A DNA stretch of 64,000 nt from Pseudomonas caricapapayae (GCF_001400735.1 NZ_LJPW01000041.1:1-64000), one strand, 5' to 3'. Positions 51,885 to 62,154 are shown, numbered from the stretch's first letter. Notes: generated by a model not told the origin, from the sequence alone. Translations and numbers: made by a program.

Positions 51885-52427
51885 ATGCCGCATTGGCTGG
51901 TGATTGATCTTGAGGCTACCACCGAAGAAGGTGGCTGGCCGGTCGCAGAAATGGAAGTCATCGAGATAGGCGCGACGCTGGTCAATCAGGACGGACGCGA
52001 GCTTGACCATTTCGAGCGCTTCGTACGTCCGGCACGCAGGCCGTTACTGACACATTTTTGCCGCGAGCTGACCCATATCCACCAAAGCAATATCGATAGC
52101 GCCGCGCCGCTTACTACTGTGTGGCCTCAGTTCGAGCGCTGGTTGAGCCATCACCGGGCGCGCATCGTGGGATGGGCGAGCTGGGGGGATTATGATCGCC
52201 AGCAATTGCTGGAGGAATGGCGCCATCACCACCTCGACAGTGCGCTGTCGAGCATGCCGCACGTGAATCTCAAACAGCGGTTCGCCCAGGCTCGACAGTT
52301 ACAAAAGCCGATGGGGCTGAACAGCGCGTTGCAACTGGCGGGTATGCAGTTTACCGGGCAGCAGCATCGGGCATTGGTCGATGCGCGTAATACCGCCCGG
52401 CTGTTGCCGTTGATATTGCCTAATTGA
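51885..52427 (+). CDS. DEDDh 3'-5' exonuclease
   Basis: A 180-residue exonuclease of the DnaQ-like/KapD type. Motif I is [15 protein letters not shown] with Asp and Glu, motif II ([10 protein letters not shown]) has its Asp at about 95, and motif III is [13 protein letters not shown] (His and Asp, about 160). No polymerase or helicase domain. GGAG seven bases before the ATG at 51885; in-frame ATG and GTG codons lie just upstream. Probably acts on RNA or short DNA ends. Confidence 0.87.
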   Translation: MPHWLVIDLEATTEEGGWPVAEMEVIEIGATLVNQDGRELDHFERFVRPARRPLLTHFCRELTHIHQSNIDSAAPLTTVWPQFERWLSHHRARIVGWASWGDYDRQQLLEEWRHHHLDSALSSMPHVNLKQRFAQARQLQKPMGLNSALQLAGMQFTGQQHRALVDARNTARLLPLILPN

Positions 52428-52539
52428 AGGTGCCTGCACTGTCTCGTGTGTTCAGTATCAACGTGCATGGAGCGTGACGGGTTTTACCATGTTGGGCATA
52501 CTGGCGGGCCATTTCCAGCCCTTTCAAAAGGAATCGCCC

Positions 52540-52821
52540 ATGTTCAAGGTCAACGAGTACTTCGACGGCACCGTCAAATCCATCGCCTTCAGCCAGGCCG
52601 ACGGTCAGGCAACCATCGGCGTCATGGCAGCGGGCGAATATGAGTTCGGGACTTCGCAACGGGAAATCATGCATGTGATCTCCGGCGAGTTGAACGTTAA
52701 ACTTCCGGACAGCACCGACTGGGAGACTTTCTCCACCGGCAGCCAGTTCAATGTACCGGCCAACAGCAAGTTCCAGCTCAAGGTCAGCGTCGATACCGCT
52801 TACCTGTGCGAATACCGCTGA
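52540..52821 (+). CDS. ppnP: Pyrimidine/purine nucleoside phosphorylase
   Basis: A 93-residue cupin-like protein of the PpnP (YaiE, DUF1255) family, which phosphorolyses nucleosides to free base and pentose-1-phosphate. [16 protein letters not shown] opens it; [20 protein letters not shown] (about 31) and [13 protein letters not shown] (about 70) are conserved. Length matches E. coli PpnP (94). The ATG at 52540 is preceded by AAAAGGAA. Follows the exonuclease gene by 112 bases. Confidence 0.93.
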   Translation: MFKVNEYFDGTVKSIAFSQADGQATIGVMAAGEYEFGTSQREIMHVISGELNVKLPDSTDWETFSTGSQFNVPANSKFQLKVSVDTAYLCEYR

Positions 52822-52884
52822 GACTGTCGAAGTGGGGGGCCCGACCTCCCACATTGCCCATACCCTCCCTGCCCCGACGTCTTC

Positions 52885-54654
52885 CTATTCAACGCCAGTA
52901 TTGAACTGCAATGCCGCCAGACGAGCATAGAGCGGATTGCTGGCGATCAACTGCTGATGGGTACCGACCGCCACAAGCCGGCCTTGATCCATTACTGCAA
53001 TCCGGTCGGCATTCTGCACCGTGGCCAGTCGGTGCGCGATGACCAGTGTGGTACGGCCCAGCATCAGGCTGGGCAGGGCCTGCTGAATCAGGTGCTCGCT
53101 TTGTGCATCCAGCGCACTGGTGGCCTCGTCCAGTAACAGGATCGGCGCATCGACCAGTAACGCGCGAGCGATCGCCAGACGCTGCCGCTGTCCGCCCGAA
53201 AGACCCAACCCGCCCTCGCCCAAATGCGTTCGGTAACCGTCGGCCATTTCAAGAATGAACTCATGCGCATGGGCAATACGCGCTGCTGCCTGGACCTGTT
53301 CAAGACTGGCAGTGGCATTGCCGTAACGAATATTGTCTTCGACGCTGCCAAAAAATAACGCGGGCGTTTGCGATACCAGCGCAAAGCACCGGCGCAGATC
53401 ATGAGGATCAAGCTGTGCGGCCGGTATGCCCTCAATCAGAATGCGCCCCTGACCGGGATCGTAAAAACGCAGCAAAAGGTCGAAAATCGTCGACTTACCC
53501 GCGCCGGAAGGCCCGACCAGCGCCAGAGTTTCGCCAGGCTCGACGGTCAGGGTCAGGTTATCGACCGCGTTGCGCTGGGGACGCGACGGGTAGGCAAACG
53601 TGACACTTTCCAGCGCCAGACGCCCGCTGATACGCTGTGGCAGGTTCTGCAGGTCTGTAGCTGGCGCCTTGATCTCGCTACGGGCCTGAAGCAGCTCGCC
53701 GATCCGTTCGGCTGCCCCGGCGGCGCGCTGCAGATCGCCAATGACCTCGCTCAACGTACCAAACGCCATGCCGACCATCAGCGCATAAAATACAAACGCT
53801 GCCAGCTCACCGCTGGAAATGCGCCCATTGATCACATCCATGCCGCCCACCCACAGCATTACAGCCACTGCACCCAACACCAGAACGATCACCAGCGTGA
53901 TCAGCCAGGAGCGCTGCAGGATCCGTTTGCGGGCGGTATCGAACGCCTGTTCCACCGTGTGCGAAAAGCGCTGTTTGTCCTGTTGCTGATGGTTATAGGC
54001 CTGCACCGTCTTGATCTGCCCCAACGCCTCGGCCACGTAACTGCCCACGTTGGCGACCCGATCCTGACTCTCGCGAGACAGGTTCCGCACCCGCCGCCCG
54101 AACATGAGAATCGGCGCGATGATCAGCGGCAATGCCACCACCACAATACTGGTGAGCTTGGGGTTGGTGATGAACAACAGCACAATGCCACCGATGACCA
54201 TCAGTACATTGCGCAGGAACATCGACAACGACGAGCCGATCACCGACTGCAACAGCGTGGTGTCGGCGGTCAGTCGAGACTGGATTTCCGAACTGCGATT
54301 GTTTTCATAAAAGCCCGGATGCAGCTCTATCAGGTGATCGAAGACTTTCTTGCGCAGGTCGGCGACCACACGCTCGCCGATCCATGACACCAGATAGAAA
54401 CGGGCGAACGTTCCGATAGCCAGGCCGACCGTCAAAAGCATGAAGAATCCGATCGAGCGTTCGAGCAGCTGCGGTGAGCGGGTCATGAAACCCTGATCGA
54501 CCATCAGCTTGATCCCCTGGCCGATCGACAAAGTGATGCCCGCCGTGACGACCAGTGCCAACAATGCCCCGAACGCTGGCCAGCGATACGGTGCAATGAA
54601 ACTCGCAGCGAGGCGGAGGGCCTGGCGGTGACGTCGGGTAATCCGTGAAATCAT
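52885..54654 (-). CDS. ABC exporter half-transporter (lipid A/multidrug type)
   Basis: A 589-residue fused permease-ATPase. Six membrane helices lie in about 20-310; the nucleotide domain has Walker A GPSGAGKST (about 385), the Q-loop LVSQTPALFF, the signature LSGGQRQRLAIARALL (about 485) and Walker B ILLLDEATSALD (about 505), with the H-loop VIAHRL. Works as a homodimer; MsbA-like and multidrug exporters share this plan, so the substrate is open. The ATG at 54654 begins the membrane domain; the longer frame is unlikely. Confidence 0.93.
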   Translation of the reverse strand: MISRITRRHRQALRLAASFIAPYRWPAFGALLALVVTAGITLSIGQGIKLMVDQGFMTRSPQLLERSIGFFMLLTVGLAIGTFARFYLVSWIGERVVADLRKKVFDHLIELHPGFYENNRSSEIQSRLTADTTLLQSVIGSSLSMFLRNVLMVIGGIVLLFITNPKLTSIVVVALPLIIAPILMFGRRVRNLSRESQDRVANVGSYVAEALGQIKTVQAYNHQQQDKQRFSHTVEQAFDTARKRILQRSWLITLVIVLVLGAVAVMLWVGGMDVINGRISSGELAAFVFYALMVGMAFGTLSEVIGDLQRAAGAAERIGELLQARSEIKAPATDLQNLPQRISGRLALESVTFAYPSRPQRNAVDNLTLTVEPGETLALVGPSGAGKSTIFDLLLRFYDPGQGRILIEGIPAAQLDPHDLRRCFALVSQTPALFFGSVEDNIRYGNATASLEQVQAAARIAHAHEFILEMADGYRTHLGEGGLGLSGGQRQRLAIARALLVDAPILLLDEATSALDAQSEHLIQQALPSLMLGRTTLVIAHRLATVQNADRIAVMDQGRLVAVGTHQQLIASNPLYARLAALQFNTGVE

Positions 54655-54941
54655 CAAAAATGAACCTGCCTGTCTGCACGATCTGTCTGAGTTGCGAAGC
54701 CTGCACCTGCAATGCATGGCGCGTTGTGCAGCATTTCGAGTGAACTTGCCACCGGTTTCAGAAGTCATGTTATGACTGCTTTACAGAGGCGGCTATAAGA
54801 CATCGATCTAAGCGCCTGCTGGCAGAATCGCATCATTTCTGTTGCACTGGAAACGCGTTTGAGCGGCTGACAGAACCTGTCACGGACCGGTCATCAAGCG
54901 CGGTTAATTTAACGCCGTTACCTGATGAAAGGAGAAACACC

Positions 54942-55112
54942 ATGAGCCTGCAAGAGCGCAGCAACGAAGTTCAAGTCGTTCGAGCCACGCCCAATCTGCC
55001 GGTTGGCGGTGCAATTCTCGACCAGCACGGGCAAGAAGTCCTGATCACTGAAGAAATGGTTCAGGCTGCCTGCCAGGAATGCGACAAGAACTGGGTAACC
55101 CCGGAAAAATAA
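54942..55112 (+). CDS. Conserved small Pseudomonas protein
   Basis: A 56-residue soluble protein: QVVRATPNLPVGGAILDQHG (about 11-30), then EEMVQAACQECDKNWVTPEK with two cysteines three apart (CQEC). The CxxC could bind a metal or be redox active. AAAGGAG precedes the ATG at good spacing and a terminator follows at 55141, so it is a complete single-gene unit. No function known to me. Confidence 0.78.
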   Translation: MSLQERSNEVQVVRATPNLPVGGAILDQHGQEVLITEEMVQAACQECDKNWVTPEK

Positions 55113-55140
55113 AACCGAGCATTACCGAATGTGTTTTGAA

Positions 55141-55166
55141 ACCCGACCCTGGCGTCGGGTTTTTTA
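55141..55166 (+). terminator. Rho-independent terminator after the 54942 gene
   Basis: ACCCGAC and GTCGGGT form the stem around CCTGGC, followed by six T. Confidence 0.85.
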
Positions 55167-55187
55167 TGCCCAACGTATAGCGGCCTC

Positions 55188-56330
55188 TCAGACCAGCACC
55201 GCCCCCAGTGCGCGCACGAGTTGCGCCAGCGCCTGCGACTCACCTTCAAGACGGACCTTCAGCCCTTCGATTTCCCGACGTGGCGGGTAGTGTTTGCGCA
55301 GTGCATCGAAGGCCAGACGCTGACTGGCAGTATCGCCGGTCAGGCTGCGACGAAAATCCGCATCGTCACGGCGCGGGTCATACACACCTCGGCATACCAT
55401 GTTCAACGCCCAGACGGGATCACAGGCAGCGTCAAGGCTGACCTGCGCCAGCCAGGGTTTCGGCAGCAGATCGTCCAGTTTTATCACCGCAGGCTGATCA
55501 AGAAAGGCGCACAGTGCCTGATAGATCTGCGCAGTGCCTCGCTGCCTGCCATCCAGGCTGTAGCCGGCGATGTGCGGCGTACCGAGAACACACAGGTCGG
55601 CCAGCGGAACGTTGACCTGCGGCTCGCCTTCCCACACATCCAGCACGGCCTGAAGGTCTTCTCGCTCAAGCAGCACGTCGTGCAACGCTGCGTTGTCGAC
55701 CACCGCACCGCGGCTCGCGTTGATCAGCCAGGCACCCTGCCTGAGCTGACGCAAGCGGGCTTCGTCGAACAGGTGCCAGGTCGGCAACAAGCCGGTTTTG
55801 CTCAATGGCGTGTGCAGGCTGATGACATCACAGCGCTGCATGATCTCGTCAAGGCTGACGAAGTCACCGCCCTCGGCAGACTCACGTGGCGGGTCGCAGA
55901 CCAGCACGTTCCAGCCCAGTGCTTTCAACACCGTGACCAGACGCCCACCCACCTGCCCCGCACCGACCACACCGTAAGTGCGCTGCGTGAGATCCGCACC
56001 TTCGATTTCCGCCAGGGTCAGCAGGCTGCCGAGCACGTAATCCACCACTCCGCGGGCATTGCAGCCCGGTGCACTGGCCCACTGGATACCGGCTTGCTGA
56101 AGCCAGTCCAGGTCCAGATGATCGGTGCCGATGGTGCAGGTTCCGACAAAGCGCACCGGGCTGCCTTCAAGCATCTCACGGGTCACCGGTGTCACGGAAC
56201 GCACCAGCAGAATGTCGGCATCGGCCACCGCAGCGCGATCCATAGCGCGCCCCGGCAAGCGGTGAATTTCACCGAAACGGGAAAAAAAAGCGTCGAGCAG
56301 GGGGATATTTTCGTCGGCAACAATGCGCAT
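55188..56330 (-). CDS. pdxB: Erythronate-4-phosphate dehydrogenase
   Basis: A 380-residue D-2-hydroxyacid dehydrogenase acting in pyridoxal phosphate synthesis. The NAD loop is [15 protein letters not shown] (about 122); the Arg/His catalytic pair lies in [13 protein letters not shown] (about 205) and [13 protein letters not shown] (about 250). [10 protein letters not shown] (about 70) and the C-terminal PdxB dimerisation domain (about 285-380) separate it from SerA. Starts 89 bases after tusA on the same strand. Confidence 0.94.
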   Translation of the reverse strand: MRIVADENIPLLDAFFSRFGEIHRLPGRAMDRAAVADADILLVRSVTPVTREMLEGSPVRFVGTCTIGTDHLDLDWLQQAGIQWASAPGCNARGVVDYVLGSLLTLAEIEGADLTQRTYGVVGAGQVGGRLVTVLKALGWNVLVCDPPRESAEGGDFVSLDEIMQRCDVISLHTPLSKTGLLPTWHLFDEARLRQLRQGAWLINASRGAVVDNAALHDVLLEREDLQAVLDVWEGEPQVNVPLADLCVLGTPHIAGYSLDGRQRGTAQIYQALCAFLDQPAVIKLDDLLPKPWLAQVSLDAACDPVWALNMVCRGVYDPRRDDADFRRSLTGDTASQRLAFDALRKHYPPRREIEGLKVRLEGESQALAQLVRALGAVLV

Positions 56331-56419
56331 GAAAGGCTCTCAGGGTCTGGCGAACAGGGACCGGTCCCCATCGGGAACAGGCGCGTCGTGAACCGGCGCG
56401 GGTTGCAGCGATGTGACAA

Positions 56420-56674
56420 TCAATCAGGCTTTTTACGGATCCAGTACAGGAACGTGCCCTCTTCTGCCCGTTCCGCCACCAGCTCGTGCCCAAGGAAGAC
56501 ACAGAACTTCGGAATATCACGACGAGTGGAAGGATCGGTCGCGATCACTTTGAGCAGCCCGCCCGCAGGCAGATCACGCACCTTTTGGTGCAGCATCATC
56601 ACCGGTTCCGGGCAAAACAGCCCGACAGCGTCCAGGACGGCGTCGACGGTGAGGTTTTCAGTGGGCTCAGACAT
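56420..56674 (-). CDS. tusA: Sulfur-carrier protein TusA
   Basis: An 84-residue SirA/TusA-fold sulfurtransferase carrier. The active-site Cys lies in [19 protein letters not shown] (about 18-36), and [20 protein letters not shown] (about 44-63) is characteristic. It relays sulfur for tRNA thiolation (mnm5s2U) or molybdopterin. GGAG seven bases before 56674 sets the start; the frame extends 12 codons upstream. Confidence 0.95.
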   Translation of the reverse strand: MSEPTENLTVDAVLDAVGLFCPEPVMMLHQKVRDLPAGGLLKVIATDPSTRRDIPKFCVFLGHELVAERAEEGTFLYWIRKKPD

Positions 56675-56843
56675 GGGGCACTCCAGAGACGGGTGACGAT
56701 TGTCGCTCAATTCAGTCGATCAGGCCAAACACTGATCGTTACCGAGCCGCGATGTTCGACCATTCAACGCGCGGGGTCATCCGTTCCTGACTGTTGCGTC
56801 TCCAGCCCTGAATGCTCAAGGACGACCAGCCAACCGTCAGACA

Positions 56844-56871
56844 GAAAAATGCCAGGCACATGGCCTGGCAT
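56844..56871 (-). terminator. Terminator of the ybaB-dnaX operon
   Basis: ATGCCAGGC and GCCTGGCAT pair perfectly; read on the minus strand, TTTTT follows. It lies 22 bases after the ybaB stop. Confidence 0.85.
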
Positions 56872-56892
56872 CGATCATCACTCAGGCAATCG

Positions 56893-57219
56893 TCAGAACG
56901 GCAGTTTCATGCCCGGCGGCAGTTGCATGCCTGCGGTCATGGAAGCGGTCTTGTCCTGGCTGGCCTGCTCGATCTTGCGCACGGCGTCGTTGACGGCGGC
57001 GGCGATCAGGTCTTCCAGCACTTCCTTGTCTTCCTGCATCAGGCTGTCATCCAGATTGATGCGCTTGACGTCATGACGGCCAGTCATCACGACGCTCACC
57101 AGACCGGCACCCGATTGACCGGTGACTTCCGCGTTGGCCAGTTCTTCCTGCATCTTGGCCATTTTTTCCTGCATTTGCTGCGCCTGCTTCATCAGGCCAG
57201 CCATGCCACCTTTCATCAT
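56893..57219 (-). CDS. ybaB: YbaB/EbfC nucleoid-associated protein
   Basis: A 108-residue DNA-binding protein. [20 protein letters not shown] at the N-terminus is the dimer helix, with [20 protein letters not shown] (about 30-50) and ISDNLL-region [20 protein letters not shown] (about 72) after it. Binds DNA as a dimer and shapes the nucleoid. It starts 61 bases after dnaX, the usual dnaX-ybaB operon; recR is not in the window. Confidence 0.95.
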   Translation of the reverse strand: MMKGGMAGLMKQAQQMQEKMAKMQEELANAEVTGQSGAGLVSVVMTGRHDVKRINLDDSLMQEDKEVLEDLIAAAVNDAVRKIEQASQDKTASMTAGMQLPPGMKLPF

Positions 57220-57280
57220 GGGATATCTCCTCGGAAATGGATGGTTCGTTTGCGTAGCGCCAATGGCGCCCTGTCTTCAG

Positions 57281-59473
57281 TTATTGAGCCTGCACCGCAG
57301 GCGCGTCCACGGGTTTGATCGTGTCTTCCCGGATTACCGCGCCGAACTGTTGCAGCATCTGCTGGATATACGGATCAGCCTGAATCGAGGCTTCGGCCTG
57401 GCGCTGACGCTCGGCACGCAACCGTGAAGCAGCCTGGGCCGGGGTTTCCTGCTCAGGCTTGATCAGTTCGATACTCAGATTGATCGTGCGTCCGTGGTAC
57501 TGGTTCAACGCATCGTTCAAACGGCGCTGCTGGGTCGAGTTGAACAGCGCACTGTGTGCCGGGTCCAGGTGCAGCAGCCAGTCATCGCCATTGACTGCCA
57601 TCAAGGTGCAATTGGCCGCAATGCTGCCGGTCATGCCGGAGATCGGCAGTTTGGGGAAGACTTCCAGCCAATCGGCAGCAAGGCCGGTGGCCGGTCTGGC
57701 GGCCGGAGCAGGTTCCGGCTCGACCGCCTCGAGCTCGACGACGCTCTCGTGTGCCAGTTCGTCCAGATAGCTGTAGGACGCCGGGTCTATGTCGATATCC
57801 GGCTCGACATAATCGTCGTCCGCCGGCGGCTCGTCATCACGCCTCATGGGGCCGGAATCAGAAGACATGGAATCCGTGTGCATGGACAGATACGCGGAAT
57901 CCGGGATGGCTTCGAGCATCGCCGGGCTGACCTGCTGCACGGCAACCGGTTCCGGTTCTGGCTCCGCAGGCTCGGCCTCCGGTGCGGCTGGCACCGGGCT
58001 GGCGGGCGCGGGCGTCGGCATGGGCGTGAGGTCTGGCTGCTCGGAGACAGTCTCCAGCACCGGCTCTGCAAGGGGTTCTGTATCACGTGCAGATTCGGTG
58101 GTTTTTTCGGTAATCGATGGCTTCGGCTCATTCCACGGCAGATCGATGTCTTCGACCGGCTCAGGCCGGGCTTCTGACCTGGCTTGCGACGGTGCAGCAG
58201 ACTGTATCGGAGCGGCTGCAGGCGGCAGTGCCTCGAAGGCCGGATCGGGCGCAGCCATTACCGGCGCCACTGAAACGGCGGGCGCTACCGATGCAACAGG
58301 TGTCGCATCGACCACTGCCTTTCGGGAATCAACCGTGGCCTGGCTGATCCCCACCGGCTTTAGCGCTTGCCTCGGCGCGTCATCGCTGTCGGCGGGGCGG
58401 AACGCCAGCATCCGCAACAGAACCATCTCGAACCCGCCACGCGGGTCCGGGGCCAGCGGCAGGTCACGGCGACCAATCAGGCCCATCTGGTAGTAAAACT
58501 GTACGTCTTCGGCGGGCAAGGCCTGGGCCAGCGCCAATACCCGGTCACGATCGCCATGACCGTTGTCGACACCTTCCGGCAACGCCTGGGCAATCGCCAC
58601 ACGGTGCAGGACATTAAGGATTTCCGAGAGCACGCCATTCCAGTCAGGCCCCTGCTCGGCCAGATGGCGTACGGCCTCCAGCACGCCGCGAGCATCGCCT
58701 TCCAGCAATGCAGTCAGCACATCGAATACCTGGCCGTGATCGAGCGTGCCGAGCATGGCGCGCACATCGGCAGCCATGACCTTGCCTTCACCGAAGGCAA
58801 TGGCCTGATCGGTCAGGCTCATTGCATCACGCATCGAACCGTCAGCGGCACGCCCGAGCAGCCATAGCGCGTCGTCTTCGAACGGTACGTTCTCGACGCC
58901 CAGCACGTGGGTCAGGTGTTCGACCACGCGTTCGGGTGTCATGTTTTTCAGCGAGAACTGCAGGCAGCGGGACAGGATGGTCGCGGGCAGCTTCTGCGGA
59001 TCAGTGGTGGCGAGAATGAACTTGACGTAGGGCGGAGGCTCTTCAAGCGTCTTGAGCAAGGCGTTGAACGAGTGGCTGGACAGCATGTGCACTTCGTCGA
59101 TCAGGTAGACCTTGAAGCGCCCGCGACTCGGTGCGTACTGCACGTTATCCAGCAGTTCGCGCGTGTCTTCGACCTTGGTCCGGCTGGCGGCGTCGATTTC
59201 GATCAGGTCGACGAAACGGCCCTCGTCGATCTCTCTGCACACCGAGCAAGTGCCACAGGGCGTGGAGGTAATCCCGGTTTCGCAGTTCAGGCACTTGGCG
59301 ATGATCCGCGCGATAGTGGTCTTGCCGACGCCCCGCGTGCCGGTGAACAGATAGGCGTGGTGCAGGCGCTGGCTGTCCAGCGCGTTGATCAGGGCCTTCA
59401 ACACATGAGCCTGGCCGACCATTTCGCGGAACGAGCGCGGACGCCATTTACGTGCAAGAACCTGATAACTCAT
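57281..59473 (-). CDS. dnaX: DNA polymerase III subunits gamma and tau
   Basis: A 730-residue clamp-loader subunit. The N-terminal AAA+ ATPase has Walker A FTGTRGVGKTT (about 45), a zinc-binding CPNCETGI-like site here as KCLNCETGITSTPCGTCSVC (about 63-82), Walker B VYLIDEVHML (about 122) and sensor SLIN-type LATTDPQKLP (about 155). A long Pro/Ala/Glu-rich linker (about 385-580) precedes the tau C-terminal domain binding DnaB and the polymerase. Whether gamma forms by frameshift cannot be seen. Adjoins ybaB. Confidence 0.96.
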   Translation of the reverse strand: MSYQVLARKWRPRSFREMVGQAHVLKALINALDSQRLHHAYLFTGTRGVGKTTIARIIAKCLNCETGITSTPCGTCSVCREIDEGRFVDLIEIDAASRTKVEDTRELLDNVQYAPSRGRFKVYLIDEVHMLSSHSFNALLKTLEEPPPYVKFILATTDPQKLPATILSRCLQFSLKNMTPERVVEHLTHVLGVENVPFEDDALWLLGRAADGSMRDAMSLTDQAIAFGEGKVMAADVRAMLGTLDHGQVFDVLTALLEGDARGVLEAVRHLAEQGPDWNGVLSEILNVLHRVAIAQALPEGVDNGHGDRDRVLALAQALPAEDVQFYYQMGLIGRRDLPLAPDPRGGFEMVLLRMLAFRPADSDDAPRQALKPVGISQATVDSRKAVVDATPVASVAPAVSVAPVMAAPDPAFEALPPAAAPIQSAAPSQARSEARPEPVEDIDLPWNEPKPSITEKTTESARDTEPLAEPVLETVSEQPDLTPMPTPAPASPVPAAPEAEPAEPEPEPVAVQQVSPAMLEAIPDSAYLSMHTDSMSSDSGPMRRDDEPPADDDYVEPDIDIDPASYSYLDELAHESVVELEAVEPEPAPAARPATGLAADWLEVFPKLPISGMTGSIAANCTLMAVNGDDWLLHLDPAHSALFNSTQQRRLNDALNQYHGRTINLSIELIKPEQETPAQAASRLRAERQRQAEASIQADPYIQQMLQQFGAVIREDTIKPVDAPAVQAQ

Positions 59474-59573
59474 TTAAAACCGTCGCAACTGGTAAGCGGA
59501 AGACCGCCAATGCTAGCCGAGCAGGGGCAAAATTGCATCTGGTGTCCGTCTCTATTGTGGCTAAGCTGTGCAA

Positions 59574-60368
59574 ATGAATCTATTGACGCGCTTTATCCAG
59601 GCTTTTGCGACACCACGGCTGCCTCACGCAGCCGTGGCGTGCATGCTATTGATATCGACGCCAACCGTCGAAGCGGCCAAGGATTCCCTGGACTTTGCGG
59701 TCAACGAAGGCTGGACCATGCCGATGATGCACATCACCGACTTTCGACCCGAATCCGGCATTCTGTTCGACATCATGCAAAGCCTTGCGCACCACATAGG
59801 CCTCGAAGCCCGCTACCACGTGATGCCGCGCCTGCGTATCCAGTCGGCGCTCGAACGCGGTGAAGTGGACATGCACTGCTACAGCGCCCAGGCGTGGTAT
59901 CCCGACCTGTCCGGTGATTACCTCTGGAGCCTGCCGATTCTCTATCAGCGCGACTGGCTGGTCGCTTCCGCGGAAACGGCTGCCGGTCCATACCCCGAGC
60001 AGTTCGACAATGAGACCGTCGGCACGGTACTGGGCTACAACTACCCTGCCCTGCAGCATCTGTTCGACAACCATCAACTGATACGCGAAGACGCACGCAC
60101 GCAGAACCAGACACTCGGCAAGCTGATGGCTGGACGCTACAACTACGCCGTGACCAACCAGTTGATCCTTGAATGGACCAATCGAAACCTGCCTGTGGGC
60201 AAGAAGCTCAAGCCTATATCACTGGTCGCCGAGCAGCCTGCGGCCTGTCTGGTACGCAACAACCCTGAACTTCCAGTGAGTAAAATTTTGCGCACATTGG
60301 TGCAAATGCGTCTGTCGGGTGAAATTCAGCAAATCATCGACCACTACACTGCGCCCATTACTCCTTGA
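59574..60368 (+). CDS. Orphan periplasmic solute-binding protein
   Basis: A 264-residue exported protein. A signal peptide (about 1-34, AVACMLLISTPTVEA) precedes a type-2 periplasmic-binding domain: DFAVNEGWTMPMMHITDFRP, ALERGEVDMHCYSAQAWYPD, VGTVLGYNYPALQHLFDNHQ and C-terminal RTLVQMRLSGEIQQIIDHYT. As with the 50794 gene, no permease or ATPase genes adjoin. Divergent from dnaX. Ligand unknown; short start chosen at ATG 59574. Confidence 0.8.
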   Translation: MNLLTRFIQAFATPRLPHAAVACMLLISTPTVEAAKDSLDFAVNEGWTMPMMHITDFRPESGILFDIMQSLAHHIGLEARYHVMPRLRIQSALERGEVDMHCYSAQAWYPDLSGDYLWSLPILYQRDWLVASAETAAGPYPEQFDNETVGTVLGYNYPALQHLFDNHQLIREDARTQNQTLGKLMAGRYNYAVTNQLILEWTNRNLPVGKKLKPISLVAEQPAACLVRNNPELPVSKILRTLVQMRLSGEIQQIIDHYTAPITP

Positions 60369-60461
60369 CCCTCCACTTAGGGTGTAGCAATAGCGTCATA
60401 TTCCGTCGCTACCCTCCCTTGAAATCTTTGGTAATACATTAACCAGCGCGAGTATTTGGCG

Positions 60462-62147
60462 ATGAGCGACAGACCAGACGACGAAGACACCAATAACAAC
60501 CCCAGCCGCCGTCGTTTCCTGGGCGGGATGGCTGCCCTGGGTGCAGGCGTCACGCTGAGCAGCTACGTTTCGGCCCACGAAAAACCGCCTGCCGACAACG
60601 AAAGGCACCATCATCTTGCCGGACCGGCGCTGGACCGGGCTCTGCGCGAAAATGTGAAGACCATTGTGGTGATCTACGCCGAGAACCGCAGCTTCAACAA
60701 CCTGTTCGGCGATTTCCCCGGGGTCGAAAAGCCACTCTCGTCGCTCAGGCCTTCCGAGTACGAGCAGCGCGACCGCGACGGCACGCTGTTGTCAAAACTG
60801 CCGCCAGCCTGGGGCGGCGTGCTGCAGGTCGGGCCACAAACGGTTGACGGCGTAACCTACCCGGTCGGCGAACAGTTCCAGAAAGACCTGCCCAACGCGC
60901 CCTTCCCGCTCAAGGGGCCAAACGGCGAAGACCTGCCGCTGAGCCTGGTGACTCGCGACCTGTGGCATGTCTTTTATCAGAACCAGATGCAGATCAACGA
61001 CGGCCGGAATGATCGATTCGTGGCGTGGGCCGACGCTGGTGGCCTGACCATGGGTAACTACGCACAGACTCAGTATTCGCTGCGCCTGTGGGACGTCGCC
61101 ACAGAGTTCGTGCTGTGCGACAACTTCTTTCAGGGTGCATTTGGCGGTTCGTTCCTCAACCACCAGTACCTGATTTCCGCCACTGCCCCTATCTACCCCA
61201 ACGCGGCCGAATCACCGGCGAAATCCCAGATCGCAACCCTGCAGAGCTTCAACCCGCAGGATCCGCGCCTCAAGCCTCTCGACAAGTCGCCTGCCAGTGC
61301 GATGGAAGGGCCGCCACAGTTCGGCCCCAGCGCAATCACCCCGGATAACTACGCCGTCAACACCATGGCACCGCCGTACTGGCCTACCTGGTTGCGCGAC
61401 CCGCAGAACCCCGATTACTCGAAACCGGATCTGCCCAACGTGCTGGTGCCGCAAAGCCACGAGCACATCGGTGACAAGCTGTCGAAAAGAAATGTCGACT
61501 GGGCATGGTACGCCGGTGCCTGGCAAGTCACGCTGGACGAGTTCAAGGATTCCACCGGTATCCCGAAGATCCCTAACTTTCAATACCACCACCAGCCGTT
61601 CAACTACTTCAAGCAGCAAGGCCCGCAGAACCCTGAAGAACGCAAAAAGCGCCTGCGTGACGGCGGTCTGGGTGACGAGTCAAGCACCAACCGCTTCCTC
61701 GCCGATGCCGAAGCAGGCAAGTTGCCCGCCGTGACCTTCTACAAACCCCAGGGCAACCTGAACATGCACGCCGGTTACGCAGACGTGGCGGCGGGCGACC
61801 GGCATATCGACCGGGTGATCAAGGTGCTGCGTAAAAGCCCGCAGTGGGACAACATGGTAATTGTGGTCACCGTGGACGAGAACGGTGGCTGGTGGGACCA
61901 CGTCGCGCCTCCCAAAGGGGACCGTTTCGGCCCTGGCACGCGCATTCCGGCACTGGTAATTTCGCCGTTCGCCCGCAAAGGCAAGGTGGACCATACCGTT
62001 TATGACACGGCCTCGATCCTGCGCCTGATTACCCGTGTGCATGGCCTGGAAAAGCTCGACGGACTTAAGCGCCGCGACGACGCCATGATTGCGCGCGGAC
62101 AGGTGCCCATGGGCGACCTGACCAACGCACTGCACTTCCCCGCCTGA
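60462..62147 (+). CDS. Tat-exported phosphoesterase/acid phosphatase (AcpA/PLC-type)
   Basis: A 561-residue phosphoesterase-family protein. The Tat signal SRRRFLGGMAALGAGVTLSS (about 14-33) predicts folded export to the periplasm. The family motif VVIYAENRSFNNLFGDFPG (about 68-86) carries the metal-site Glu-Asn; later DENGGWWDHVAPP (about 470) and GPGTRIPALVISPFARKG (about 485) complete the site. This family includes AcpA acid phosphatase and phospholipase C. The ATG at 60462 begins the Tat leader. Precedes mscS-type gene, convergent. Confidence 0.9.
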   Translation: MSDRPDDEDTNNNPSRRRFLGGMAALGAGVTLSSYVSAHEKPPADNERHHHLAGPALDRALRENVKTIVVIYAENRSFNNLFGDFPGVEKPLSSLRPSEYEQRDRDGTLLSKLPPAWGGVLQVGPQTVDGVTYPVGEQFQKDLPNAPFPLKGPNGEDLPLSLVTRDLWHVFYQNQMQINDGRNDRFVAWADAGGLTMGNYAQTQYSLRLWDVATEFVLCDNFFQGAFGGSFLNHQYLISATAPIYPNAAESPAKSQIATLQSFNPQDPRLKPLDKSPASAMEGPPQFGPSAITPDNYAVNTMAPPYWPTWLRDPQNPDYSKPDLPNVLVPQSHEHIGDKLSKRNVDWAWYAGAWQVTLDEFKDSTGIPKIPNFQYHHQPFNYFKQQGPQNPEERKKRLRDGGLGDESSTNRFLADAEAGKLPAVTFYKPQGNLNMHAGYADVAAGDRHIDRVIKVLRKSPQWDNMVIVVTVDENGGWWDHVAPPKGDRFGPGTRIPALVISPFARKGKVDHTVYDTASILRLITRVHGLEKLDGLKRRDDAMIARGQVPMGDLTNALHFPA

Positions 62148-62154
62148 GACTGCT

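Noticed and set aside
51701..51907. 68-codon frame before the exonuclease gene
   Set aside because: Valine/threonine-rich repeats of low complexity, no ribosome site, overlaps the exonuclease start.
55221..56696. Plus-strand frame of 491 codons opposite pdxB and tusA
   Set aside because: Crosses two unrelated, well supported genes on the other strand; composition typical of an antisense frame.
57281..59473. Programmed frameshift in dnaX for a gamma subunit
   Set aside because: An A-run exists in the linker (GAA-AAA-ACC), but its phase does not give a canonical X-XXY-YYZ slip and no stimulatory hairpin was evident.
60369..60461. Pho box before the Tat phosphatase
   Set aside because: GTCAT/GTCGC half-sites are present but poorly matching and spacing is off; not enough to call.
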